Positions 23,173 to 29,733 of a stretch of 32,759 nucleotides of DNA are shown piece by piece; position 1 is the stretch's first letter; each line of letters opens with the position of its first letter. The stretch is from the IMG/VR virus record IMGVR_UViG_3300021197_001414, positions 1 through 32,759 of that record; one strand, given 5' to 3'. Position numbers and translations under genes: made by a program. The notes beneath the pieces are model-generated. The model saw only the letters and a list, made by a program, of their open reading frames with translations, was not told where the DNA came from and did not search any database. Source of the DNA: a virus.

Positions 23173-23265
23173 TTATTCACCACTTAATCATGTTTCGTGA
23201 ATCAGATTTCAGATTGTTAGGTATTTCCCCGTGGATATACCAACAACATTGAATAATTATTACAT
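23170..23265 (-). other. Structured stop-containing insert splitting terL (bypass-like element)
   Basis: Read on the minus strand, an ATG (23265-23263) is followed at once by TAA TAA, then 84 more nt, then an in-frame ATG (23172-23170). The 90-nt insert is a multiple of three and holds five in-frame stops: TAA at 23262 and 23259, TGA at 23211 and 23190, and TAA at 23175. It folds: TTGTTGGTAT (23246-23237) pairs with ATACC-T-AACAA (23224-23214) with one bulged T, and the stem continues past an A-A mismatch with TCC/GGA and an ACGG loop. TTATTCA (23256-23250) pairs with TGAATAA (23179-23173), closing the element. ATTCAC (23202-23197) can instead pair with GTGAAT (23180-23175), hiding the SD. 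AATCTGA is tandemly repeated at 23215-23202. Confidence 0.75.
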
Positions 23266-23982
23266 CTCACCCGTTGATTGTAGGAAAGATATAACCAACG
23301 GAGTTAAGCCAGATAGCGGCGTAAACGTTAGCATAGTAATTCCGCTTGTTGTCATGGTACGAATCAACGCCTCATCATAAACGTCTTCTGGGCATTCTTC
23401 ATCGAACCAAACTATATCTTCTTCCGTACCCTGAAAGATACGACGCCCCTGATCGTATGAGCGCAACTTAATCTTACTTACGCCCTTAGTCGGTAGGTGT
23501 CTAACGTGTATCTCTTCATAGGCATTAGGCAAGCCACGCTTAGGCACTAGGTCTAGGATTAAATCACCCGGTATCATTCCTGTCCCAATATCATCAAATG
23601 GTCCAATCAACTTGGTTTGAATGATGTCTCGCGTTGTTGCGCCTGTATCACCCGCCGCCAATACACGCACACCTCTATCGTATCTTAAGCCATTCCACCA
23701 CTCAGGATACTCACCAGTGATGTGAGCCGTTATCTCATAACCAGCACCGACAGTCTTCCCTACACGGTTCCCAGCCATGAAGCAACGCTCTTTGTGTATC
23801 TTGCCAGCCTCGAAAAACTCAAGGTGTCTGTGATACAACTCTCTACGTAATGGGCCCTCATCAGGGAATAGGTGATAAAACTCCCTGCGTTTACGTCTGC
23901 GTTGCTTTTCTTCTAGTAGGCTTATTAACTCAGCTTTCTGAGCTAGCGACAAGTGCTGCAAGCTTGCGGTTGATTTCATCAT
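23260..23982 (-). CDS. terL: Terminase large subunit, N-terminal (ATPase) part, 240 aa
   Basis: This is the packaging motor ATPase. Walker A is GNRVGKT (residues ~71-77), Walker B with the catalytic Glu is DIVWFDEECP (~189-198), and the coupling motif is TFTPLSG (~220), after which the ORF ends in SFLQSTGEM. Full-length relatives go on into the nuclease domain at this point. The stop TAA follows an ATG codon, and the nuclease ORF begins with an ATG in the same frame 90 nt later. The start is taken as the ATG at 23982 (another at 23979; a GTG at 23985), with only a weak SD; the gene overlaps terS by 53 bp, so translation is probably coupled. Confidence 0.9.
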   Translation of the reverse strand: MMKSTASLQHLSLAQKAELISLLEEKQRRRKRREFYHLFPDEGPLRRELYHRHLEFFEAGKIHKERCFMAGNRVGKTVGAGYEITAHITGEYPEWWNGLRYDRGVRVLAAGDTGATTRDIIQTKLIGPFDDIGTGMIPGDLILDLVPKRGLPNAYEEIHVRHLPTKGVSKIKLRSYDQGRRIFQGTEEDIVWFDEECPEDVYDEALIRTMTTSGITMLTFTPLSGLTPLVISFLQSTGEM

Positions 23983-24397
23983 CACTTAAATCCGATACAG
24001 TTCCAGAGTGCTCAATGTTTTGTTTATCTCGCCATGTTTCAGGCTGTCTATTCTTGAGCCAGAATATCATCGCCGTTGTGTCTCCAGCGACCTGCTTGAT
24101 CGTCTTAACCTTCTTGAACCCATCCTCGCTTTCTTCTTCTTTCTCTTCTGTGAGGCTGTATCCAAGGGCTTTATGGTACAAGGAATTAACTATCGCATCG
24201 TCTGAATACTGCTTTCCGCTTTTTATGGCATGTAAAAAGTCAGGTTGATCTCTTTTCCAATTGTTTATCGTTTTCTCTTCAACCTCAAAAAACTCTGCCA
24301 AGTCTTTATCTGTAAAACCCTTTAAGCATAACTTCCTTGCTTGCTCTGCATACTCTTCCTTGTACTTTGTTGGCCTCCCCATCTTTGCATTTGTCAT
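23930..24397 (-). CDS. terS: Terminase small subunit
   Basis: This is the DNA-recognition subunit of the packaging motor. The N-terminus GRPTKYKEEYAEQARKLCLK is followed by a helix-turn-helix DKDLAEFFEVEEKTINNWKR (~33-52), then a helical oligomerisation region and ending with NRQPETWRDKQNIEHSG, a strong TerS signature. At 155 aa it is of normal size. The ATG at 24397 follows GAGATTAACGCC. It overlaps terL by about 53 bp. It is the first gene of the late operon after a terminator, but no clear consensus promoter is visible in the 50 bp between; a sequence near ATGATAAAC (about 24437) is the nearest -10-like string. Confidence 0.9.
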   Translation of the reverse strand: MTNAKMGRPTKYKEEYAEQARKLCLKGFTDKDLAEFFEVEEKTINNWKRDQPDFLHAIKSGKQYSDDAIVNSLYHKALGYSLTEEKEEESEDGFKKVKTIKQVAGDTTAMIFWLKNRQPETWRDKQNIEHSGTVSDLSDDEINRKLAALVASSES

Positions 24398-24442
24398 GGC
24401 GTTAATCTCATTCAGTGGTTAATTGCTTTAAAGTTTATCATG

Positions 24443-24475
24443 CATAAAAAAGCCCCGCTATTTAAACAGGGCTTT
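24443..24475 (-). terminator. Terminator of the appendage operon, upstream of terS
   Basis: AAAGCCC (449-455 end of the coordinate) pairs with GGGCTTT (469-475), a 7-bp stem with a 13-nt loop. On the minus strand it is followed by TTTTTATGC. It lies 5 bp past the stop of the 67-aa membrane gene. Confidence 0.85.
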
Positions 24476-24479
24476 CGTG

Positions 24480-24683
24480 TTACTTGTTATCGTATTCTTT
24501 GACGAGAAATTTAAGAGTTGCCTTTATTTCAGCTAGGTCGTGAATTATCTGTTCCTGCTTTCCCTCATGCTTTAGCCTATGCGCTGTGTTTACTTCTACA
24601 GCGCCAGGTATTCCAGCAAATATGGTTAACAGTGACGCTAACAGAATAATGACAACACCCACCCCTATTTTATTCCAGTCCAT
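24480..24683 (-). CDS. Small membrane protein with helical tail, 67 aa
   Basis: One hydrophobic segment (GVGVVIILLASLLTIFAGIPGAV, approximately residues 7-29; shown here in parts: GVGVVIILLASL and TIFAGIPGAV) is followed by a polar helix with regularly spaced Leu/Ile (EQIIHDLAEIKATLKFLVKE), which could form a short coiled coil. This is like many small phage membrane proteins, including single-span holins and spanin-like subunits, but no diagnostic motif is present. The ATG follows GAGGGTATT. It lies 14 bp after the 904-aa fibre gene and before the operon terminator. A lysis role is possible by composition, but no endolysin is adjacent. Confidence 0.65.
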   Translation of the reverse strand: MDWNKIGVGVVIILLASLLTIFAGIPGAVEVNTAHRLKHEGKQEQIIHDLAEIKATLKFLVKEYDNK

Positions 24684-24696
24684 AATACCCTCACCA

Positions 24697-27411
24697 TTAA
24701 GACGTTAACCCGATTTGACTTACTGTGATAATCTTCGCTGCGGTCATATTCTTCATATTCAAGAACCCACCGCTTGTCTGGTTAGCGTTCTGGGACTTAA
24801 TCTTGTCATAGACGTCGTTAACACCTTCGCCCATTAACCAAGTCTTCGTCCCATAGCCACCGTTGTTAGAGTTAGTGTGCGCGTTCATGTTGAAGTTATT
24901 CTGAACACCTGACTGCACGTTAGGTACGCGCCATGTCTGCCCGTCCTTATAATCTTCCAACCATTTCATAGGGTCACGAGCTACAGCTTCGATTTCTGCT
25001 ATTGTCGGTATTGGAGAATTAGCCTTTAATGTTGTAACTACACACGCCCATACTTCACCACTAAGGTTATACTGTGACGTACCATTGTTACGCGCACCAA
25101 TGATGAACTTGCCACCTACTGTCCCTGTGTAACCGTAGTTCTGATGCACCCAACTGCCTGTCAACTCTGTGGTTGTACCTGTTATTGGGTTAGTCTTGTA
25201 GAATAGGAACTCACCGTAGTAGTCATTCATATCTGCACTACCTGCGCCAGTCTTACCACCACGATATACAATTGTAATCATGTGCAACTCGTCATCACCA
25301 AACGTATCTGATGAAGTCCAATCTAGGCGATTATCTGCTGTGCCGTAACGGAAACGTAGTTGATTCGCTGTGTTCAGACGTAGGTATGCTTGACCACCAT
25401 TAGTGCTAGTGTCATCTACACCTTGCCGCCAGATAGCTTGCGTGCCACTCGCTGCACCTGTCGTTTTATAAGCGATACTTACCATCCACGGTTGCCCGTT
25501 AGCTGCTGTAGTTCCGGGCTCACTAGTAAACGATGCTACGTTACGGCGACATGGTAAACCTACCGCACTGTTAGCGTTACCTACCAAATAATCGTTGTAT
25601 CCATCAAACGCTATTGCATGTGTCCACTGTGTTACTAGTGGTGTTACTACAGGCACGTCTGTCACTTGGATAGTGAATGTACCTACAGATGAACCGTAAG
25701 CATTCGCACGTGTTACTGTTACTGTATATGTAGTGTCCTCTGATACATCTGACAACGTACCTTGCAACATTGATACGTTATCCCATACCAATCCAGAACC
25801 TGCGGGTGTAACGTCTACGTTAGTGCTATATGGTAGCATTCCCATAGGGTTAATCTGTATATTTAGCGCCGTTCCTTCTTGCTGAATATAGTTAGAACCA
25901 ACAAAAGCAGATGGAACCAAGTCAGCATTAGTTAGAGATGAGATCTCTGTATACACTGGGTCAGTTGACGCTAGCATAGCATTGATTAACGATGGCACTG
26001 TGGTCTTGTCTTGTGAGCCTGTTGTCGGTAGATACCAAGTCTTCCCTGACGGGTCGTCTGCGAATGTTACTTCGCTATATGTGCCTGTACCACTAGCAAT
26101 GTATTCGTCGTAATACTCGGCTTCGTCGGTTGATTCGAATAATGGGAACGTGAACTCACCATCATCACTTTCTATGTAACGGTAGTACATTGTAGGTGCT
26201 GCTGGTTCTAGTAAATGTACTTTCGGGTCAGTGTATATTCGACCATAAGTATCATGTAGTTTGATGCCTGCTTGAAGCTCTTGACCTTCTATAGCAACCG
26301 TAGTTGAACGGGTAATCATAATCCATTCGCTAGCGTATGAATCCCAGTAATCAAGGTGTAAGTAAGAATCAGCATTGATACCAACGCGCAGTTTTATAGG
26401 GTCTCCATTAAAGAAGTCGATACCATTCTGACTAGTAGCGAAAGAACCCCAGCCTGATGAGATAGTAGCTGTCATTTCGCCAGCATACGTCCAAGGCGCA
26501 CCAGTTGACGAGTGGAAACTATGACCAAACTTTAAACCAGCTCCACGGTCATTTGTTACACCATCTAAGAATGTATTGAAATCACCGACACCAGTTGTGT
26601 CGTTTATGTCAATCAAACCGAATGTCATTATGCCTTTGCTACGCATATCGAAAGTAAAATATTCGCCTGCTTGGTCTATTGTCTCTGTAGTTCTGATACC
26701 TACACCGTTTGTAGTGGCAGAAGCAGCAGCATGAACGTCTGGCCCTGAAGGGTCAATTGTGTTCGTGGCTACTACTGCAGCATCCACACCGCCCACATCT
26801 GCAACCATAGTTGCGTATGGGTCACCAATGATTACGCACTCAAACGCACCTACTGTGAATAACTCATTCAGTTTGTTAACAACATCTGATAAACCGCCAG
26901 TGACAGGAACGCCAGCAATGGTTACTAGTGTGCGGTCTAATCCAGCAAAGTGAGTAGCACCACCTTGAGTAGATACGATTTTAATCATCCCATTATCTTG
27001 TAATGCTTGTAATGAGTTGACCGGATACACATGACCAGTTCCCTCTAGGATGGTTGTGCTAGTTGGGTCTAGTCGAAAATCAGCACTTACATCTGTATTT
27101 AGATATATCGGTGTTATCTCTTGATAATCTGTCGCTTGATCGTTTATATAATCAACAATCTGTTGCCTTGTGTATCCCACTGAAGTCAGGACGACTCCAT
27201 CTTTATCTTGAACGGTGTTGATATTTAGGTTTGTAAAAAGCTTTCTTAACGTTACCCCGTCTTTCTCGGTTCTATCCGTCCGTCTTATTATTATTTCATC
27301 GCTATTATCAGGGTGCAGTAATGCGTCAATTGTGCCGATAGTTTTCGGCTCTATTGTTGAACCATCAAAAAAAACGACACCTTTATTTGTGTCTGAATAT
27401 ATTTTAATCAT
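24697..27411 (-). CDS. Large virion appendage / fibre protein with lectin-like domains, 904 aa
   Basis: The protein is acidic and rich in Thr, Asp, Gly and Asn, with several beta domains. An N-terminal ~170-residue part (with a GYTRQQIVDYINDQATDY helix) could anchor it to the virion. Residues ~210-400 look like a concanavalin/SPRY-type sandwich (EYFTFDMRSKGIMTFGLIDI, YLHLDYWDSYASEW). Then comes a short block (YRYIESDDGEFTFPLFESTD) common in marine phage structural proteins, an Ig-like segment (~510-590; TYTVTVTRANAYGSSVGTF), and a C-terminal LamG/ConA-like domain (~595-830; FDGYNDYLVGNA, WMVSIAYKT, KFIIGARNNG). It probably binds cell-surface glycans. It is not adjacent to the tailspike gene, so it is likely a second adhesin. 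GGAG precedes the ATG by 7 nt. Confidence 0.75.
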   Translation of the reverse strand: MIKIYSDTNKGVVFFDGSTIEPKTIGTIDALLHPDNSDEIIIRRTDRTEKDGVTLRKLFTNLNINTVQDKDGVVLTSVGYTRQQIVDYINDQATDYQEITPIYLNTDVSADFRLDPTSTTILEGTGHVYPVNSLQALQDNGMIKIVSTQGGATHFAGLDRTLVTIAGVPVTGGLSDVVNKLNELFTVGAFECVIIGDPYATMVADVGGVDAAVVATNTIDPSGPDVHAAASATTNGVGIRTTETIDQAGEYFTFDMRSKGIMTFGLIDINDTTGVGDFNTFLDGVTNDRGAGLKFGHSFHSSTGAPWTYAGEMTATISSGWGSFATSQNGIDFFNGDPIKLRVGINADSYLHLDYWDSYASEWIMITRSTTVAIEGQELQAGIKLHDTYGRIYTDPKVHLLEPAAPTMYYRYIESDDGEFTFPLFESTDEAEYYDEYIASGTGTYSEVTFADDPSGKTWYLPTTGSQDKTTVPSLINAMLASTDPVYTEISSLTNADLVPSAFVGSNYIQQEGTALNIQINPMGMLPYSTNVDVTPAGSGLVWDNVSMLQGTLSDVSEDTTYTVTVTRANAYGSSVGTFTIQVTDVPVVTPLVTQWTHAIAFDGYNDYLVGNANSAVGLPCRRNVASFTSEPGTTAANGQPWMVSIAYKTTGAASGTQAIWRQGVDDTSTNGGQAYLRLNTANQLRFRYGTADNRLDWTSSDTFGDDELHMITIVYRGGKTGAGSADMNDYYGEFLFYKTNPITGTTTELTGSWVHQNYGYTGTVGGKFIIGARNNGTSQYNLSGEVWACVVTTLKANSPIPTIAEIEAVARDPMKWLEDYKDGQTWRVPNVQSGVQNNFNMNAHTNSNNGGYGTKTWLMGEGVNDVYDKIKSQNANQTSGGFLNMKNMTAAKIITVSQIGLTS

Positions 27412-27415
27412 AGTA

Positions 27416-28126
27416 CTACTCCGTCAGATACCACGTTAAAGCCTTCATCTTTACAACACCGGGAACTGTTGATTTAACTTGGAACTTACAGCTACCAGCG
27501 TCACCAGTCGCATTTGTGTCAATAGTATCACCAACAAAAAATGTAAGTGTAGGTTCTGCGGGGTAGTCTCTATCTGCCCCCTGATTCATAACCATTGCAA
27601 CTTGCTCAATGTAAAAATTATCTGACGGTGTAGTGCCTGAGTGCCGTTTAAAAACAAGCCTTACTTCAATTTCTCCCTCATCCACGGTTGGCAAAAATTC
27701 CATAGAGGCGCGAAATGTACCAAAGGATTTGACAGTTAAACCTTCAAGACTAAAGAAACCTGTATCATCATCATATGGGTCTGCTACTGAATCAGCCATA
27801 GTTTTTGGTCGATAGTCAAATAACCCGCCACTTTCTGCAGCTTCAAAAACCACATCCGTCCAAGTATCCACGCCCTCTTCTGCAATTGTCGTCTTACTCG
27901 GCAAGCCTCCATTGTAAAAATCGGTAAGCAAACCGAAATAACCAATGTTATTATTACCTTGAGTGTTTTGCGTGCCGTTTATCCACGCTCCAGTATCGGA
28001 ATTGTAGATTAAGATATCACCGTCCTGGGGTGAAGTAACATTAACATCCATAAGCTCATTTATTGAGCTTTCATCGATATCACCGCCACCGCAATTACTA
28101 AAACAAACATCCTCTAAACCAGCCAT
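27416..28126 (-). CDS. Putative fibre-associated structural protein, 236 aa
   Basis: An N-terminal ELMDVNVTSPQDGDILIYNS followed by DTGAWING is the short repeat type (L-x-DV-x(n)-P-x-DGD-x-L-x-Y-x-x-x-TG-x-W-x-N) that occurs in phage tail fibres and collar proteins, here once. The rest is beta-rich, with a KRHSGTTPSDNFYIEQVAMV block and a C-terminal FQVKSTVPGVVKMKALTWYL strand pair, resembling a small head domain. Three cysteines lie near the N- and C-terminal parts. The ATG overlaps the previous stop (TAATG) behind GGGGTGA. Between the 114-aa and 904-aa genes, it is most likely a virion protein, by context. Confidence 0.62.
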   Translation of the reverse strand: MAGLEDVCFSNCGGGDIDESSINELMDVNVTSPQDGDILIYNSDTGAWINGTQNTQGNNNIGYFGLLTDFYNGGLPSKTTIAEEGVDTWTDVVFEAAESGGLFDYRPKTMADSVADPYDDDTGFFSLEGLTVKSFGTFRASMEFLPTVDEGEIEVRLVFKRHSGTTPSDNFYIEQVAMVMNQGADRDYPAEPTLTFFVGDTIDTNATGDAGSCKFQVKSTVPGVVKMKALTWYLTE

Positions 28127-28470
28127 TATTCACCCCTCCAAATATCGATCCTGACGTACTTGGCACCAACAATACCTGACAAATCACCGTTAACTCTTTC
28201 AACTCTACCGTTGGAGTACGGGCGATCATAATCAGCTATTGAAACGTCAATTGATCCGTTATTTATCGTTGCTATGCTGGATTCATTCTCTGTTGTCTGA
28301 GCTGTGAATACTGCAACCCCAGTAGCACCAGCGGTTAAAATCTCGCCATTCCTGTCTTCATATAAATCAATATCTATTTGCATTCGACCGTAACCAGAAC
28401 CCATTAGAGCTGATTTAAATTCAGTTGTTTCATCAAGATTAACCCACTTTCGATATACTTTACCTGACAT
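28126..28470 (-). CDS. Putative structural protein, 114 aa, first gene of the appendage operon
   Basis: This beta-rich protein (GRMQIDIDLYEDRNGEILTA, GSIDVSIADYDRPYSNG, KYVRIDIWRGE) looks like a single small sandwich domain, probably a virion component or fibre base. I do not know a family for it. The ATG has AAGGAGTGG just upstream, a very strong site, and it follows a perfect TATAAT at 28521-28526. Its stop overlaps the next ATG. The strong SD and clear -10 suggest that this operon is well expressed, consistent with structural products. Confidence 0.6.
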   Translation of the reverse strand: MSGKVYRKWVNLDETTEFKSALMGSGYGRMQIDIDLYEDRNGEILTAGATGVAVFTAQTTENESSIATINNGSIDVSIADYDRPYSNGRVERVNGDLSGIVGAKYVRIDIWRGE

Positions 28471-28520
28471 GGTTCCACTCCTTTTTTGTGAATGCGCGGC
28501 TTCCCGCTATGTCTTCTTAT

Positions 28521-28526
28521 ATTATA
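28521..28526 (-). promoter_or_regulatory. Candidate -10 element (TATAAT) of the appendage operon
   Basis: A perfect TATAAT lies on the minus strand between the upstream terminator and the 114-aa gene, with ~50 nt to the ATG. No TTGACA-like -35 lies 16-18 bp upstream, since that position falls in the terminator stem and T tract. It may need an activator or a phage factor. Confidence 0.5.
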
Positions 28527-28532
28527 CAGGCA

Positions 28533-28559
28533 TAAAAAAACCCCGCATCATTGCGAGGT
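28533..28559 (-). terminator. Terminator of the small-membrane-gene operon
   Basis: On the minus strand ACCTCGCA pairs with TGCGGGGT (8 bp, one G-U) around ATGA, followed by seven T and ATG. It ends transcription coming from the 28577-29932 genes. Confidence 0.9.
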
Positions 28560-28576
28560 CAAGTTAACAAATAAAT

Positions 28577-28810
28577 TTATACTTTTGGGTCCGGCTTTTC
28601 GTACTCAACCCATAGCTGTTCAGCTTTATCTGCTGCCATGCTTGCTGCGCTATCTATATCAACACGATCATTATGAATAACTCTGTTAAAACAACGCTCA
28701 AAAACAATGTATTTCTGCTCGTCATCTTGCACAAACTTGTTCGCAGTTCCGTATGCGGAAAGATTATCCTCCATTTTAATCATTAATTTATTTCTTAATT
28801 CAAATGACAT
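28577..28810 (-). CDS. Hypothetical protein, 77 aa
   Basis: I do not recognise this small soluble protein. It is helical, begins MSFELRNKLMIKMEDNLSAY, has a central FERCFNRVIHNDRVDID segment and ends in a mixed-charge helix (AADKAEQLWVEYEKPD). CGGAGT precedes the ATG by 8 nt. It is the last gene before the terminator at 28533 and lies 16 bp after the 39-aa basic ORF. Nothing in the sequence gives a function. Confidence 0.6.
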   Translation of the reverse strand: MSFELRNKLMIKMEDNLSAYGTANKFVQDDEQKYIVFERCFNRVIHNDRVDIDSAASMAADKAEQLWVEYEKPDPKV

Positions 28811-28826
28811 TTTTATTACTCCGTTA

Positions 28827-28946
28827 TTAAGACGTTTTTTTCTTTTTGCCGGTCATGGCAATGATCATACCTAAGTAATCCTTCTCTCTTTCCTTTTCAC
28901 TTTTCTTTTTGCGCTGTGGTAATTTTACCGTCTCTGCTGCGGGCAT
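28827..28946 (-). CDS. Small very basic ORF, 39 aa, overlapping the 95-aa gene
   Basis: The ORF starts MPAAETVKLPQRKKKSEKER and continues to MTGKKKKTS; about one third of its residues are Lys or Arg. Its first ~50 nt overlap the end of the 95-aa membrane-protein gene in another frame. GGAG lies 9-10 nt upstream of the ATG. It fills what would otherwise be an 86-bp gap between genes on the same strand, which supports it. It may also be a chance frame in a lysine-rich region. No family is known to me. Confidence 0.4.
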   Translation of the reverse strand: MPAAETVKLPQRKKKSEKEREKDYLGMIIAMTGKKKKTS

Positions 28947-29184
28947 TGCTTGCGTTCTCCATTTCAAAATGTAACCGTTTTTCGGCTATGTCGTTTTGCC
29001 TGGTCTGTTCAAGTCGGTTAAGCCTGGTTTCTTCTCGATCTATCTGATTCTCCCGTATCTTATAAAACGTTAAAATGATACCAGCAACACCGACAACAGC
29101 ACCGACGATTTGAATGATCAACGAGGGGGTGAAAGTCATGCTCCCACCCCCTATTGCCATTGTCGGCCCTACTGTATCTTTCAT
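28897..29184 (-). CDS. Single-span membrane protein with coiled-coil tail, 95 aa (holin- or spanin-like)
   Basis: One transmembrane helix (LIIQIVGAVVGVAGIILTFY, ~23-42) is followed by a long charged helix (RENQIDREETRLNRLEQTRQ and on to EKRLHFEMEN). This form is found in small phage holins and in inner-membrane spanins, but there is no accompanying lipoprotein ORF with a lipobox, so a spanin pair is not supported. The ATG at 29184 has GGTGA 4 nt upstream. An internal ATG at 29139, before MTFTPSLII, has GGGGGTGGGAG in front and would give an 80-aa protein; such dual starts occur in holin genes. The next gene upstream is also a membrane protein. Confidence 0.62.
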   Translation of the reverse strand: MKDTVGPTMAIGGGSMTFTPSLIIQIVGAVVGVAGIILTFYKIRENQIDREETRLNRLEQTRQNDIAEKRLHFEMENASNARSRDGKITTAQKEK

Positions 29185-29199
29185 GTAGTCACCAAAAAG

Positions 29200-29733
29200 T
29201 TATATTTTACCCTTCCATGATAGAACCACGCTAATCCATGCAATAACGACCGTTATTATAATCATCTTGTTGTTTATAAATCTATGCAATTCTCTTATAA
29301 ACTCTGAATCCGGTATTGAGAATAGAACATTTCCAGAGTTTGTGACCACCTCAAGGCCATTCGCAAACATAGAAAACTGGCTTAGTGATGCAATGCATAA
29401 TGCGATGCAATAAAAATAAGCCGTCTTACTTTGCAAAGGCCTGCAGAATGCCAAAGCCAAAGCCAAACACATTAGAGTCAAACCACACATTACGTAATAA
29501 GCATTATAATCCATCCTCATCACTTCCCACGGTATCGCATCCCGCTCATAACTTTTAATTGATGTTTCTAGTATTCCGTAAAAGTAACTGTGAACAACGA
29601 TGAACAAAGAGCAAACCAATACAAGGTACTTAGGAAGAAACGAGCGAGACAGTGCAGCAGATAGGATAACAGCTAGCAATTCAAAGTAGTTCTTCTGTAT
29701 AACCTCAATCGAGATCGTCATAAAGTCCTGCAT
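29200..29733 (-). CDS. Multi-pass membrane protein, 177 aa
   Basis: Hydrophobic helices are visible near residues 15-30 (FELLAVILSAALS), 34-52 (YLVLVCSLFIVVHSYFYG), 82-100 (YYVMCGLTLMCLALALAF), 107-125 (FYCIALCIASLSQFSMFA) and at the C-terminus (MIIITVVIAWISVVLSW), so five spans are likely. No motif identifies it. The frame opens with a GTG at 29745; the ATG at 29733 has GAGGA 6 nt upstream and is preferred. It overlaps the preceding small membrane gene by 29 bp. Phages carry such proteins as superinfection-exclusion or lysis-related factors; that is only a possibility here. Confidence 0.65.
   Translation of the reverse strand: MQDFMTISIEVIQKNYFELLAVILSAALSRSFLPKYLVLVCSLFIVVHSYFYGILETSIKSYERDAIPWEVMRMDYNAYYVMCGLTLMCLALALAFCRPLQSKTAYFYCIALCIASLSQFSMFANGLEVVTNSGNVLFSIPDSEFIRELHRFINNKMIIITVVIAWISVVLSWKGKI

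Noticed and set aside
23170-23265. terL split as a simple sequencing or frameshift error
   Set aside because: The two halves are in the same frame, and the gap holds five stops plus a 10-bp hairpin; one or two base errors cannot account for a 90-nt insert.
23170-23265. Group I or group II intron in terL
   Set aside because: At about 90 nt the insert is far shorter than known self-splicing introns and shows no P/Q/R/S core or domain V.
24697-28470. Diversity-generating retroelement as in phage BPP-1
   Set aside because: No reverse transcriptase or template/variable repeat pair was recognised in this window, and the fibre C-terminus does not look like a C-type lectin variable region. The full genome could still contain one.
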